A DNA stretch of 64,000 nucleotides from Microbacterium invictum (GCF_034421375.1 NZ_CP139779.1:496001-560000), one strand, 5' to 3'. Positions 16,862 through 28,111 are shown, counted from the stretch's first letter. Numbers and translations are program-made. Notes: generated from the sequence alone by a model not told the origin.

Positions 16862-17710
16862 TCAGGCGGCGACGAGCCCGTGGCGCACGAACGCCTTCCA
16901 GACGCCGTCGTCGTCGACGCCCGAGGTGACCTCGTCGGCGACCTCTTTTACCTGAGCGGGGGCGTTGCCCATGGCGATGCCGAGCCCGCAGACCTGCAGC
17001 ATCTCGAGGTCGTTGACGCTGTCGCCGATGCCGATCGCGTCGTCGAGCGTGAGCCCGACGCGGCCGACGTGCTCGACGATCGCCGCGCCCTTGGTCATAC
17101 CCGCGAGGCTCACCTCGCCCCCCGACTCGCCGAGATAGGGGATCGTACCCGTGATGACGTGGAACCCCTCGCCGAGCCCGTCGCGCACTCGCGCGAAGGC
17201 CCCCGGGTCGCTGCCGAAGAACGTCGCCTTGGCCACGGGCTCGCCCGCCGGGCGGGGGCGGGGCGCCATCCGCGCGGCGAGCTTCTCCATGTCGGCGGTC
17301 GCGGCGGCGTCACGGCCCCGCGCGATGTCGCCCTCGAAGAGCGGCCGCACGCGGGCGAGGAGACCGGGGCTCGCCCAGATGTCGTCGTAGCCCTGCAGGA
17401 TGAACTCGATGTCGGCCGATTCGAAGAACGACCGCACCCGCGCGACATCCGCTTCGGGCATGGTGTAGCTGGCGACCAGCTCATCGCCCTGCTCGACGAA
17501 CCCGCCGCCGGCCGTGATCGCGCCGTCGAAGCCGATCCGCAGCACGCTGTCGGGGATCTCGCGACGCCCGCGCCCGGTGCACACATAGACCAGGTGCCCC
17601 GCTGCGCGGGCGCCGCGGACCGCTGCGATCGCCGACTCCGCCAGTTGTTGATGGTGGTCGACGAGGGTGCCGTCGACGTCGAGGAAGGCGATGCGGCGGG
17701 AGGTCACCAT
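16862..17710 (-). CDS. HAD family (Cof-type) sugar phosphatase
   Basis: 282 residues. Motif I DVDGTLVD holds the nucleophile Asp, GDSVNDLEM is motif IV, and the large C2-type cap lies between them (about 80-200). Cof-type HAD phosphatases dephosphorylate sugar phosphates. The start is one base after the stop of the 6-phospho-beta-glucosidase gene, so it is the last gene of the beta-glucoside operon and may relieve sugar-phosphate build-up. Confidence 0.82.
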   Translation of the reverse strand: MVTSRRIAFLDVDGTLVDHHQQLAESAIAAVRGARAAGHLVYVCTGRGRREIPDSVLRIGFDGAITAGGGFVEQGDELVASYTMPEADVARVRSFFESADIEFILQGYDDIWASPGLLARVRPLFEGDIARGRDAAATADMEKLAARMAPRPRPAGEPVAKATFFGSDPGAFARVRDGLGEGFHVITGTIPYLGESGGEVSLAGMTKGAAIVEHVGRVGLTLDDAIGIGDSVNDLEMLQVCGLGIAMGNAPAQVKEVADEVTSGVDDDGVWKAFVRHGLVAA

Positions 17711-17711
17711 C

Positions 17712-21043
<3,332 letters not shown>

Positions 21044-21118
21044 TGCGATCCGCCTCTTTCTCGCCGCAGCTGTGCGACGCTTGCTCTTCTCACGCGGCCG
21101 CCGCACCGGCATCCGGGC

Positions 21119-21175
21119 AAAAAAAAGACCTGAACTCAGGTCACCGTCGAAAACGACGGTGCGAGTTCAGGTTTT
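21119..21175 (-). terminator. intrinsic terminator controlled by BglG
   Basis: On the minus strand ACCTGAACTC pairs with GAGTTCAGGT (21172-21163 with 21137-21128), enclosing a second hairpin CACCGTCG/CGACGGTG, and is followed by eight T (21126-21119). It sits between the regulator and the PTS gene, and its first bases overlap the RAT. Confidence 0.9.
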
Positions 21176-21198
21176 GCCCGCTAGCGCGGTAACAATCC
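21170..21198 (-). promoter_or_regulatory. RAT, ribonucleic antiterminator for BglG/LicT
   Basis: The minus strand reads GGATTGTTACCGCGCTAGCG followed by GGCAAAACC, close to the classical BglG/LicT RAT (GGATTGTTAC...GCAGGCAAAACC). The 3' end overlaps the 5' arm of the terminator, so a bound antiterminator prevents the terminator from forming. Confidence 0.93.
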
Positions 21199-21213
21199 AG
21201 TCGCGGCAGGAGA

Positions 21214-22131
21214 TCACTCCTGCGGAAGGGAACCTACCACAGGTTGATCGGGTGCCGCCATCGCGGTCGCCAGGCGTTCGACGTGGACGATCAGGTAGAG
21301 CAGCTCCTCGTCGGTGAGGGCCGAGCCGGTCGCCGCGAGCACGTAGGCCTTGACGTCCTGGGCGATGGCGTACGAGCGGGGGTAGCTGCGGGCGGCGAAT
21401 TCGAAGAACGACGTGTCGCCGCTGGCGAGCATCGCCCGGTTCACCAGACGCTGGAGCAGGAACTGCACGTGGAGGATGAAGCGGGCGTAGTTGGCGTCGC
21501 CGATGTCGAGGGTGACCCCGAGCCCGCGCTCGACGGTGGCGACGACGTGCTGCACGCGGCGGAAGAGCAGGGCGGCGGTGCCGTTCGGCTCGTCGCGCGT
21601 GGCGTTGAGGAGGTGCATGGTGAGGAACACCGCCTCTTCGGCGGGGAGCGTGCGACCGAGCGAGGTCGCGATGGCGTCGGCCATCGCCTGGGCGGCGCCG
21701 AACTCGTCGGGATGGAGGATCCGCAGTTCGGGCATCGAGGTCGACGGGATGCGCACCCCGGCGTCGAGACGCTCGAGGACGAATTGCACGTGGTCGATCA
21801 CGGCGAGGGGGAGCCGCCGTCCGAGGTCGCGCCCGAGGCGGCGCTCGGCCACCTCGACCCCGCGCATGACCGATTCGACGATCTCGTATGGCGCGTCGCG
21901 GAGCAGCTGCTGCGCCTGCGCGGAGTCGCTCGCCGCATCGAGCACGAACGTCTTCTCGACCTTCGCGGGGTCGATGGGCGTCTCGGGCTTGAGGCCGAAA
22001 CCGAGGCCCCTGCCCATCAGCACGCGCTCGCGCCCGGCCGCGTCGACGGTGATGACGACGTTGTTGTTGAGCACCTTCCGGGCGACGACGGTCGAGTCGC
22101 GCGCGGCATCGTGCCCTGCGGGGGCGGGCAT
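21214..22131 (-). CDS. bglG: BglG/LicT family transcriptional antiterminator
   Basis: 305 residues. The N-terminal RNA-binding domain (about 15-70, KVLNNNVVITVD and ERVLMGRGLGFG) is followed by two PRD regulatory domains (about 80-180 and 185-290) with the conserved His residues (e.g. LPLAVIDHVQFVLERL, EEAVFLTMHLLNA, RFILHVQFLLQRL). It binds the RAT downstream when dephosphorylated by the PTS. ATG at 22131 lies eight bases after TAGAAT, suggesting a leaderless transcript. Confidence 0.92.
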   Translation of the reverse strand: MPAPAGHDAARDSTVVARKVLNNNVVITVDAAGRERVLMGRGLGFGLKPETPIDPAKVEKTFVLDAASDSAQAQQLLRDAPYEIVESVMRGVEVAERRLGRDLGRRLPLAVIDHVQFVLERLDAGVRIPSTSMPELRILHPDEFGAAQAMADAIATSLGRTLPAEEAVFLTMHLLNATRDEPNGTAALLFRRVQHVVATVERGLGVTLDIGDANYARFILHVQFLLQRLVNRAMLASGDTSFFEFAARSYPRSYAIAQDVKAYVLAATGSALTDEELLYLIVHVERLATAMAAPDQPVVGSLPQE

Positions 22132-22264
22132 GCGTGCATTCTAGGGCGGTCGGCTGCCGGATCGGCCTGCGGAGTGGGGCAGGTTACGCGCAGGCGCCGG
22201 AAGACGCCGCGCGGGTCGGAGGCCCCGGCGGTACAGTCTCAGGTCGAAGGACGACTACGACGCG

Positions 22265-22378
22265 ATGACGGAAACTGCGTACTTGCTCCGCAACCCCGCC
22301 AATGCTGACCGGCTGCTCGCCGCAATTGAGCGCGCCCGTCGCGGAGAGTTTGAACAGCACGACCTCCTCGACGCGTGA
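22265..22378 (+). pseudogene. YefM-type antitoxin, C-terminal remnant
   Basis: 37 codons from ATG 22265. DYDAMTETAYLLRNPANA and the following ERARRGEFEQHDLLDA match the C-terminal, toxin-neutralising half of Phd/YefM antitoxins. The in-frame sequence upstream (SKDDYDA) fits the family for only a few codons and then loses similarity, so the DNA-binding N-terminal half is gone. The remnant overlaps the toxin start by four bases. Whether the 37-aa product is made is unknown. This is also where the low-GC island begins. Confidence 0.75.
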
Positions 22379-22635
22379 CGCGAGCGATCGGATTCGACCC
22401 GAACGGGTGGGAGGACTACGTCTGCTGGCAGACGCAGGACCGTAAGACTCTGAAGCGCATCAATCAGATGATCGCAGACGTGATGCGGGATCCCTTCGCG
22501 GGGATCGGCAAACCTGAACCGCTCAAGCACATTCTCTTGGGGGCGTGGTCGCGCCGAATCGATGAAAAGAACCGCCTGGTCTACTACGTCACCGATAACC
22601 ACGTCATTATTCTTCAAGCCCGCGACCACTACTGA
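22375..22635 (+). CDS. yoeB: YoeB family mRNA-interferase toxin
   Basis: 86 residues, normal length. YoeB features are visible: the N-terminal WEDYVCWQTQDRKTLKRIN, the catalytic-region Glu/Arg in GKPEPLKHILLGAWSRRID, and the C-terminal ARDHY with the His-Tyr of the active site. YoeB cleaves mRNA on the ribosome. The GTG start overlaps the stop of the truncated antitoxin (GTGA). An apparently intact toxin beside a decapitated antitoxin is odd. Confidence 0.9.
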   Translation: MTRAIGFDPNGWEDYVCWQTQDRKTLKRINQMIADVMRDPFAGIGKPEPLKHILLGAWSRRIDEKNRLVYYVTDNHVIILQARDHY

Positions 22636-22681
22636 CGTTTCTGAACGGTTCCTCCGGCAACACGGCGCGTACGCGGATGGC

Positions 22682-22966
22682 TCAGCGAGCGAGTTCATCG
22701 ACCGAGTAGCGACGTTCGATACCGGCGGTGGCTCGACCCCACTCGCTGGACATCACTCGCTCCTGGTGCGCAATGAATGCATTGCGGTTGGTGAACTGCT
22801 CGTTGACCGACCATGTCAGAGGGTCGTTGGTCGGGGCGACGTCGAAGGCGATGCATCCTGGCTCGGCCCGCGTGAGGCGGGTGTGTTCCGGGAGGTGCTT
22901 GCGAACTTGTTGCGCTTCCTCCTCGGTCGCGCACACGAGTTGGCCCGACAGCCGTATCTCCCTCAT
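22682..22966 (-). CDS. antibiotic biosynthesis monooxygenase (YgiN-like) domain protein
   Basis: 94 residues of the ABM ferredoxin-like fold: IRLSGQLVCATEEEAQQVRKHL, the characteristic EPGCIAFDV, and WSVNEQFTNRNAFIAHQ. Family members are small cofactor-free quinol monooxygenases or act as oxidative-stress proteins. ATG at 22966 was chosen over a GTG six codons upstream; neither has a clear ribosome-binding site. Confidence 0.75.
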   Translation of the reverse strand: MREIRLSGQLVCATEEEAQQVRKHLPEHTRLTRAEPGCIAFDVAPTNDPLTWSVNEQFTNRNAFIAHQERVMSSEWGRATAGIERRYSVDELAR

Positions 22967-23335
22967 CGCTCGAACGTACGACACCGAGGAGCGTTTCGGC
23001 AGCCGGTCCTCCTATTGAACGGCGAGCCGGTGATGCGCGTGATCGTTGGCAGACCACCCTCTTCGTAGTCCAACTCCTCGCATGACTCGTTCGGTGAGAT
23101 TGCACCGCGGAGCGAGATGCGGCGGTAGCTGGCGCCCTTGAGGATGCGGACGTCGGCGTGGTGGAGGATGGGCGTCGTGCTCCGCTGCGGAGTCGGGAAG
23201 AAGTCGCAGAACCGGGGCGAATCGTGCTCGCACGTCTGGCGCAGACCTGCCTCGTATCCTGTCCCGCGCGCTACGACCCCTGCCACACTCGGCACCGGCC
23301 TGCGTGCTGGCAGGAGTGATGCGTGTGAGGCACCT
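22967..23335. other. gene-poor stretch with possible IstB-like remnant
   Basis: No convincing gene. On the minus strand around 23110-23190 the sequence TPILHHADVRILKGASYRR recalls the C-terminal end of IS21-family IstB helper ATPases (LLHHA...GxSYRL), but no Walker motifs, IstA or terminal repeats are present. At most it is a fragment. Confidence 0.3.
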
Positions 23336-23368
23336 GATGTACATCACTGCGCTATAGATGTACACTTC
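23336..23368. promoter_or_regulatory. palindromic operator/promoter of the Phd-RelE pair
   Basis: GATGTACATC (23336-23345) is palindromic, and GATGTACA recurs at about 23357-23364. A -10-like TATAGAT lies between them. Two such half-site pairs next to the start are typical of toxin-antitoxin autoregulation by the antitoxin. Confidence 0.6.
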
Positions 23369-23372
23369 CGGT

Positions 23373-23621
23373 ATGTCTAGTGTCAGCGTCGCAGACGCCC
23401 GCAGACATCTGTCGGACGTGATCGCTCGTTCCCAGAAGGAAGCGGTCTTCATCGAACGGCGCGGTCAGCGCGCGGCAGTGGTGGTGAGTCCGGAGCAGTA
23501 TGAGCGCATGCTTGAGGCTCTCGAGGACGCCGAGGACGGGGCTGCCTTCGATGAAGCGATGGCTGAAGAAGGCGAGAACATCCCCTGGAACCAGGTCAAG
23601 AAGGACCTGGGCTGGGAGTGA
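23373..23621 (+). CDS. Phd/YefM family antitoxin
   Basis: 82 residues. The N-terminal DNA-binding part VSVADARRHLSDVIARSQ and IERRGQRAAVVVSPEQYERML are typical of Phd/YefM. The acidic C-terminus (about 50-82) wraps the toxin. ATG at 23373 was preferred to 23358, because the shorter start begins at the conserved SSVSVADAR and leaves room for the promoter. The stop overlaps the toxin start by four bases. Confidence 0.88.
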   Translation: MSSVSVADARRHLSDVIARSQKEAVFIERRGQRAAVVVSPEQYERMLEALEDAEDGAAFDEAMAEEGENIPWNQVKKDLGWE

Positions 23622-23875
23622 GCTACCGGATCGAAATCCGACCGGCAGCTATTCGAGCGCTCGAGCGCATCGATCACCAGACCCGCGACCGCATCCGCGG
23701 CGCCATCGCGCTGCTCGGTCAGGATCCGCGGCCGCCCGGAGCCAAGGCATTACAGGGCCGGGACGGCCTCAGGGTGCGCATCGGAAACTATCGCATCATC
23801 TACACCGTCCAAGACGACATCCTCGTGGTACTCGTCGTCACCCTCGGACACCGCCGGGACATCTACGACCGCTGA
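23618..23875 (+). CDS. relE: RelE/ParE family toxin
   Basis: 85 residues: YRIEIRPAAIRALERID, then LRVRIGNYRIIYTV and the C-terminal VTLGHRRDIYDR, all typical of RelE-type mRNA interferases. The GTG start overlaps the antitoxin stop. The stop codon lies within the first copy of the island motif CTGACTCGTATCCCTT. Confidence 0.9.
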   Translation: MSYRIEIRPAAIRALERIDHQTRDRIRGAIALLGQDPRPPGAKALQGRDGLRVRIGNYRIIYTVQDDILVVLVVTLGHRRDIYDR

Positions 23876-24178
23876 CTCGTATCCCTTGATCGGAGCTGCA
23901 TCTCGAGCGCGTCGTGGTCGGCGTTCACGAGCGCCGTTACGAGACCAGCGTGAGCGCGAATCATGTCAGCTCTCTCGGCTTTGGAGAGATGGAATGCGTG
24001 ACGTGCGTCATTCGGTCGTCGGAACCTCGGGCAGCGCGCGTTGCGCAGAACCGTGCCGTCGTTGAGGGTGAGGGAGTAAGACACGATGGCTTCCGGTCCG
24101 CCCTCGCCGCTCGAGGCGTTCCCGTCCTCGAAAATCGGGCCAGGAATCCATGCCGCGTATTTGCCATCGGTGATGGTT
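23863..24178 (-). pseudogene. hypothetical protein remnant, N-terminus replaced
   Basis: A minus-strand frame encodes a plausible protein end (ITDGKYAAWIPGPIFEDG, then IVSYSLTLNDGTVLRNARC and AERADMIRAHAGLVTALVNA). Its upstream continuation runs antisense into a fragment of an ECF sigma gene at 24186, so the original 5' end has been lost. No family was recognised. The last codons cover the island motif. Confidence 0.4.
23872..23887 (+). repeat. island motif copy 1 (CTGACTCGTATCCCTT)
   Basis: One mismatch to CTGTCTCGTATCCCTT. It begins inside the relE stop region, and on the minus strand it lies near the 3' end of the hypothetical reading frame at 23863-24178. Confidence 0.6.
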
Positions 24179-24185
24179 GCGGCCG

Positions 24186-24420
24186 CCTCCGCCGACGCGT
24201 GCAGCACCAGGAAGACGCCGCCGACCTGCTGGGTCGCGTCCTGTTGGCCCTGTGGGAGTACTCCGCCAAGCTCCCGACCAATGAATCGGACGCGAGAATG
24301 TGGTGCCTCGGCATCGCCCGACACGTCCTCCGCGAGCACTACCGGCACGCCGTACGGGAGCTCGCGTTGGTGGATGGGCTCCGGTTTCATCTCCGCACCT
24401 CCGCCCCCGGAACACGATGC
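24186..24420 (+). pseudogene. fragment of ECF sigma factor, duplicate of 40996-41230
   Basis: About 235 bases run nearly identical and without length change to the sigma gene at 40913-41557, covering most of region 2 (VQHQEDAADLLGRVLLALWE, ARHVLREHYRHAVRELALVDG). There is no start or region 4. Junctions are abrupt at both ends. Differences such as KEDAAD/QEDAAD and GIARN/GIARH show that the copies have diverged somewhat. Confidence 0.85.
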
Positions 24421-24549
24421 CGTTACCTGGCGCCCCCTCCGCTAGCCGATTGGCGGTCGCGCACTACCCGAACGGCCGTCGGCCACGCGTACAGCGATGG
24501 ACCGGCCTCCGATTTCGTATTGCGATTCGGCTATGGGTGGCCGGCGTCA

Positions 24550-25374
24550 CTACGAGGGCCCTGAACCTCCTCGACTCGGCCGCAGTCATGCAACTCGTCG
24601 CTGACGCAACACCAGATGTGATCATTCATCAGGCGACCTCGCTGACCGACCTGGGCAACAACGTGCGACGGTACGACTCGGCGTCCGCGACGACCAACAG
24701 GCTCCGCGTCGAAGGAACCGCCACACTCATTGAAGCCGGACGCCAAATGGCGACCCCACCTCGCCTGGTCGTGCAAGGCTTCTGCGGCTGGCCATGGGCG
24801 CCGCGGGGCGGCCCGGTCAAGTCCGAGAGCGACCCACTCGACTCAAACCCAGCTCCAATCCTCCAGCGCACTCTTTCAGCTCTGATCGAGATGGAGCGGC
24901 TTGTCACCGGCTACGAGAACGGGACCGCAGTGAGATACGCAGCGCTCTACGGTGATGGCACGTCCCTAGGCCCCGGCGGCAGTTAATCGAGGCAATTCGT
25001 ATGCGCGCATTCCCGGTGGTCGGGAGAAGCGATGCCGTGTGGTCTTTCCTCCACGCCGAGGACGCCGCCGATGCAGCCGTCGCGGCCATGCACGGACCGA
25101 GAGGCATCTACAACATCGCCGATGACACGCCTGTCCTCCTGGTGAGTGGCTCGTCGAGGTTGCGAGAATGCTCCGCGCACCAGAACCCCGGCGTGTGCCG
25201 GTCTGGTTGGCGCGACTCGTCGGCGGCCAAGGACTTGTGCACATGATGACCACCGCCAAAGGATCATCCAACGCCCGGGCAAAGGCAGAACTCGGCTGGG
25301 CGCCTCAGCACCCCGCATGGCGCGAAGGCTTTAGGGCAATGTTCGCTTCCGCCTCCTTGGACCAAGACCGGTGA
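24550..25374 (+). pseudogene. NAD-dependent epimerase/dehydratase, truncated and twice frameshifted
   Basis: The frame reads TTRALNLLDSAAVMQLVADA, PDVIIHQATSLTDLGNN, then TAVRYAALYGDGTSLGPGG before a stop at 24984. It continues one frame over (LIEAIRMRAFPVVG, VWSFLHAEDAADAAVAA, GIYNIADDTP) and in a third frame from about 25138 (GEWLVEVARMLRAPEPRRVP, ASNA-like SNARAKAELGWAP, WREGF) to the stop at 25374. The Rossmann GxxGxxG start is missing. An extended SDR that once used a nucleotide-sugar-like substrate; now non-functional. Confidence 0.85.
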
Positions 25375-25680
25375 GAAGGCTTGACCCGCGATCGTAGACA
25401 CGGTGGCGGTTCGGTTATGCCGCTTCCGCGAGGGCAGCTGAACGGTAACGGGCGTCTTGCGGATCGAGGGTGTGTCAAATGGGGATCGTCATGCGCGGCA
25501 TCCGACGATCGGTCCAGGTAAGCGAATCTCGCGTTGCGGAGTGTGTCGTCCGGGGTGAACGTATCTGATCTCGCTGAGGCGCGCCTATTCGGGATGGGCA
25601 GGAGTTGTCTCAGATCCCTTGCGACTGCGACGCTTCCGGATGCGGCGAACGGTTCGAGCACCAGCCGTCGTGGCCGCTGG
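25375..25680. other. non-coding, with one variant island motif
   Basis: No gene can be supported. A variant of the island motif (TTGTCTCAGATCCCTT) is at 25605-25620. The rest shows no known repeat or terminator. Confidence 0.4.
25605..25620 (+). repeat. island motif copy 2, variant (TTGTCTCAGATCCCTT)
   Basis: Three mismatches to CTGTCTCGTATCCCTT, same orientation as the others. It is followed by GCGACTGCGACG. The weakest copy. Confidence 0.4.
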
Positions 25681-25688
25681 CCGGAGAG

Positions 25689-25698
25689 AAAACGTTTT
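25689..25698. promoter_or_regulatory. LacI operator O1 (AAAACGTTTT) in the lacI promoter
   Basis: A perfect palindrome four bases before a -10-like TACAGT (25703-25708) of the LacI gene. The same ten bases recur at 28057 and 28102, implying autoregulation and a shared regulon. Confidence 0.8.
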
Positions 25699-25739
25699 GG
25701 GCTACAGTGACAGTCAGAATGCGAGAGCGGAGATACCTC

Positions 25740-26801
25740 ATGCCACAAGACGTGTCTGCAACGAAGCCGGTGGGTATCGAAGACGTCGCGCGCGCAGCGT
25801 CTGTGTCCATCACGACGGTTTCGCATGCACTGAGTGGGCGCGGTCAGGTGGCGCAGTCAACGAGGGAGCGCGTGCGGCGAGTCGCTGAGGATCTGGGGTA
25901 TGTTCCGAACCGTTTGGCTAGCGCTTTGCGGGGGCAGCGTTCCCAGATCCTGGGATTTGTCTCGGATGACATCGCGACCACCCCTTTCGCGACGCGTGTG
26001 GTTCTCGGTGCCCAGGACGCAGCGTCTGAGCGGGGCCAGCTGCTAGTTGTCGTCAATAGCAATAGCGACCGAGCGATCGAGTCGAGGCAAATCTCGGGGT
26101 TGCTGACGGCGCGCATTGACGCAGTCGTCTACGCCCGCATGTTTCACCAAGGCGCGTCGGTGCTGCCCCCGGAATTGACCGGCATCCCGACAGCGCTCGT
26201 GGACACCACCGATCAGCGGGGACAAATTCCTTCGGTCGTTCCGGACGAAGAGCAGATTGGGCGTCTGGCGACGGAGACCTTGCTGGCGGCGGGGCATACC
26301 CGCATCGCGCATCTGACGGTGTCCGGTGCCGGTCGCGGGAGCATCGGACGACTGGCGGGTTACACCTCGGCGATGAGAGCCGCAGGTTTCCAGCCGCGGG
26401 TGTTCAGGGGAGGCGACCCTGGGACATCGGCCGCCGGTCGTGAGGCGTTCGCAGCGATGCTCGACGCGGGCGCAGACGACGTGACGGCGGTGTTCTCGTT
26501 CAACGACCCGATGTCGATGGGAATCTACCAGGAGGCATCGCGGGTCGGCGTGTCCATTCCGGATGATCTCTCGGTCGTGAGTGTTGATGACTTCGAGCCG
26601 GTTGCCGCGGCGCTCCTCCCTGGATTGACGACGGTTTCCCTTCCGCACTACGAGATGGGTCGGTGGGGAGTGCGCGTGGCTTTGGAACTGCTCGATGCCA
26701 CGGGGCCACTGGATCTCCCGGTGGAGACACGGCTGCCGGGAACATTGGTGAGCCGGCAGTCGCTGACGTCGCCCCGATCACGCCCGAGCGTGCTGCCGTA
26801 A
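25740..26801 (+). CDS. LacI family regulator of the fructan/sucrose locus
   Basis: 353 residues. The N-terminal helix-turn-helix (VGIEDVARAASVSITTVSHALSG) and the hinge helix (RLASALRG) are followed by a periplasmic-binding-protein-like sugar-sensing core with NDPMSMG and VDDFEP. ATG at 25740 has GGAG nine bases upstream; an in-frame ATG at 25719 lacks one. The operator palindrome in its own promoter and in the GH32/transporter intergenic region makes it the likely local repressor, with a fructoside as probable inducer (inferred). Confidence 0.88.
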   Translation: MPQDVSATKPVGIEDVARAASVSITTVSHALSGRGQVAQSTRERVRRVAEDLGYVPNRLASALRGQRSQILGFVSDDIATTPFATRVVLGAQDAASERGQLLVVVNSNSDRAIESRQISGLLTARIDAVVYARMFHQGASVLPPELTGIPTALVDTTDQRGQIPSVVPDEEQIGRLATETLLAAGHTRIAHLTVSGAGRGSIGRLAGYTSAMRAAGFQPRVFRGGDPGTSAAGREAFAAMLDAGADDVTAVFSFNDPMSMGIYQEASRVGVSIPDDLSVVSVDDFEPVAAALLPGLTTVSLPHYEMGRWGVRVALELLDATGPLDLPVETRLPGTLVSRQSLTSPRSRPSVLP

Positions 26802-28001
26802 CCGGCGTAGTTCGTGTCCACGGCCTACGAGCTCCCAGCCCGCTGAGAGCGGGGTGATCGGGGCGGCGAAGACGCCGGCGTGGGACGAGATTTCGAGGAT
26901 CGGCCCGTCCAGGATGACGCGCACGTCGCCCGCCCACGGCAGTGTGTGAGCGTTCTCGCTCGATAGGACTCGCAGATGCTGCCCGACCCGATTGATCTCG
27001 AGCGCAACTACGCCGCGATCTCTAATTGTGAGCGTGGTGTGGACGTGCTCGGGCCAGAGAATGTCCGCGGCCTCACCGCCGGCGCCAGCGTCGTGGTATC
27101 GATCGAGATCCGGGTGCGGACTGAGCACGAGGCGGTCACCGACGGTAGTGATGACGTAGGGAAGGGAGTGTGCACCGTTCCAGTCATCGCCTTCGACGCC
27201 GCGGAGCCAGAACATCAGGCAGGGGCGGTCCTGTGCATCACGGAATGTCGTGGCGGCGTAGGGGGAGGGGCCGTGGCTGAGGTTGCCCCACGACCTGGGG
27301 GTGAATGAGCCGTCGTCGAAGTCGCCGAGTGCGTAGACAACGTCGAACAGTTCGTCTTCGTCCCAGACGGAGACGATGAGTGCGTGCACGCCGTCGATTT
27401 CGACGATCTGCGGGCACTCCCACATGGATCCACTCCAAACGGGATCCCGATCGGCGCTCGATCGGGACGCGACCACCCCGTCGGCGACCCAGGTCGCTCC
27501 GTCGGGGGAGGTGAATCCCAGGGCGGCGGCCGTTTTCTCCGCTAGTCCGGCGCCGACGAGCATCCGCCAGCCGGCTTCATCCGGAATGATGACCGGGTCA
27601 CGGAATACCTTGACGGGGAGTTGTTCCGGCGCGGTCGCAACCACAGCGCCCTTCTCCCAGGTGATCCAGCCCTCATCTTTGGCAGTGGCCGTTCGGATGC
27701 GCCCAATCGCAGGATTCTCGGATGAGACCGACGTGTAAAGGATCCGCGGCGACCCGTCATCGGTGACGAGCAGCGAACCAGACCAGACGCCATCGTCACC
27801 GTCGCCTGGGGTGAGCGCGGGGGGCAACTCCGCGAGTGAGAAAAGGTCCCTGCCGCTGGCGTGCCCCCAGGAGCAGTTCATGCTCCAGACCACGGAGTCC
27901 GGGACGTATTGAAAGAAGACATGGTAGCGATCGCCATCGAAGGTGATCCCGTGAGGGTCGTTGATCCAACCGTTCGCGGTGAAGTGAAACGTCGGTCTCA
28001 T
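26778..28001 (-). CDS. GH32 family beta-fructosidase
   Basis: 407 residues. GWINDPHG holds the nucleophile Asp, VFRDPVI the transition-state-stabilising Asp, and MWECPQI the acid/base Glu, all intact. There is no signal peptide, so it acts in the cytosol on sucrose or imported fructo-oligosaccharides. ATG at 28001 follows GGAG by six bases. It is transcribed away from the ABC transporter, with LacI operators between them, and its 3' end overlaps that of lacI by 24 bases, tail to tail. Confidence 0.92.
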   Translation of the reverse strand: MRPTFHFTANGWINDPHGITFDGDRYHVFFQYVPDSVVWSMNCSWGHASGRDLFSLAELPPALTPGDGDDGVWSGSLLVTDDGSPRILYTSVSSENPAIGRIRTATAKDEGWITWEKGAVVATAPEQLPVKVFRDPVIIPDEAGWRMLVGAGLAEKTAAALGFTSPDGATWVADGVVASRSSADRDPVWSGSMWECPQIVEIDGVHALIVSVWDEDELFDVVYALGDFDDGSFTPRSWGNLSHGPSPYAATTFRDAQDRPCLMFWLRGVEGDDWNGAHSLPYVITTVGDRLVLSPHPDLDRYHDAGAGGEAADILWPEHVHTTLTIRDRGVVALEINRVGQHLRVLSSENAHTLPWAGDVRVILDGPILEISSHAGVFAAPITPLSAGWELVGRGHELRRLRQHARA

Positions 28002-28056
28002 GGCTGCTCCATCTCATGCGCGGCGTGGCCGAATCATCGTTACTGCGTCGTTACCA

Positions 28057-28066
28057 AAAACGTTTT
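28057..28066. promoter_or_regulatory. LacI operator O2 (AAAACGTTTT)
   Basis: Within CAAAAACGTTTTGTG, overlapping the likely -35 (TTGTGT, 28065-28070) of the transporter promoter whose -10 is TATAGT (28087-28092). It also lies upstream of GH32 on the other strand. Confidence 0.82.
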
Positions 28067-28086
28067 GTGTTGCCGTGCCTGCTCAC

Positions 28087-28092
28087 TATAGT
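28087..28092 (+). promoter_or_regulatory. -10 box TATAGT of the sugar ABC operon
   Basis: TATAGT with TTGTGT 16 bases upstream as -35; the two LacI palindromes flank it. Confidence 0.6.
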
Positions 28093-28101
28093 CGCAATCA
28101 C

Positions 28102-28111
28102 AAAACGTTTT
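28102..28111. promoter_or_regulatory. LacI operator O3 (AAAACGTTTT)
   Basis: Third exact palindrome (in CACAAAACGTTTTGGG), just downstream of the -10 box and 45 bases from O2, centre to centre. A repressor bound here would block initiation or elongation. Confidence 0.82.

Noticed and set aside
22963..23295. A complete IS21 helper gene (istB)
   Set aside because: Only a short C-terminal-like stretch; no Walker motifs, no istA, no terminal repeats. Kept only as a weak remnant.
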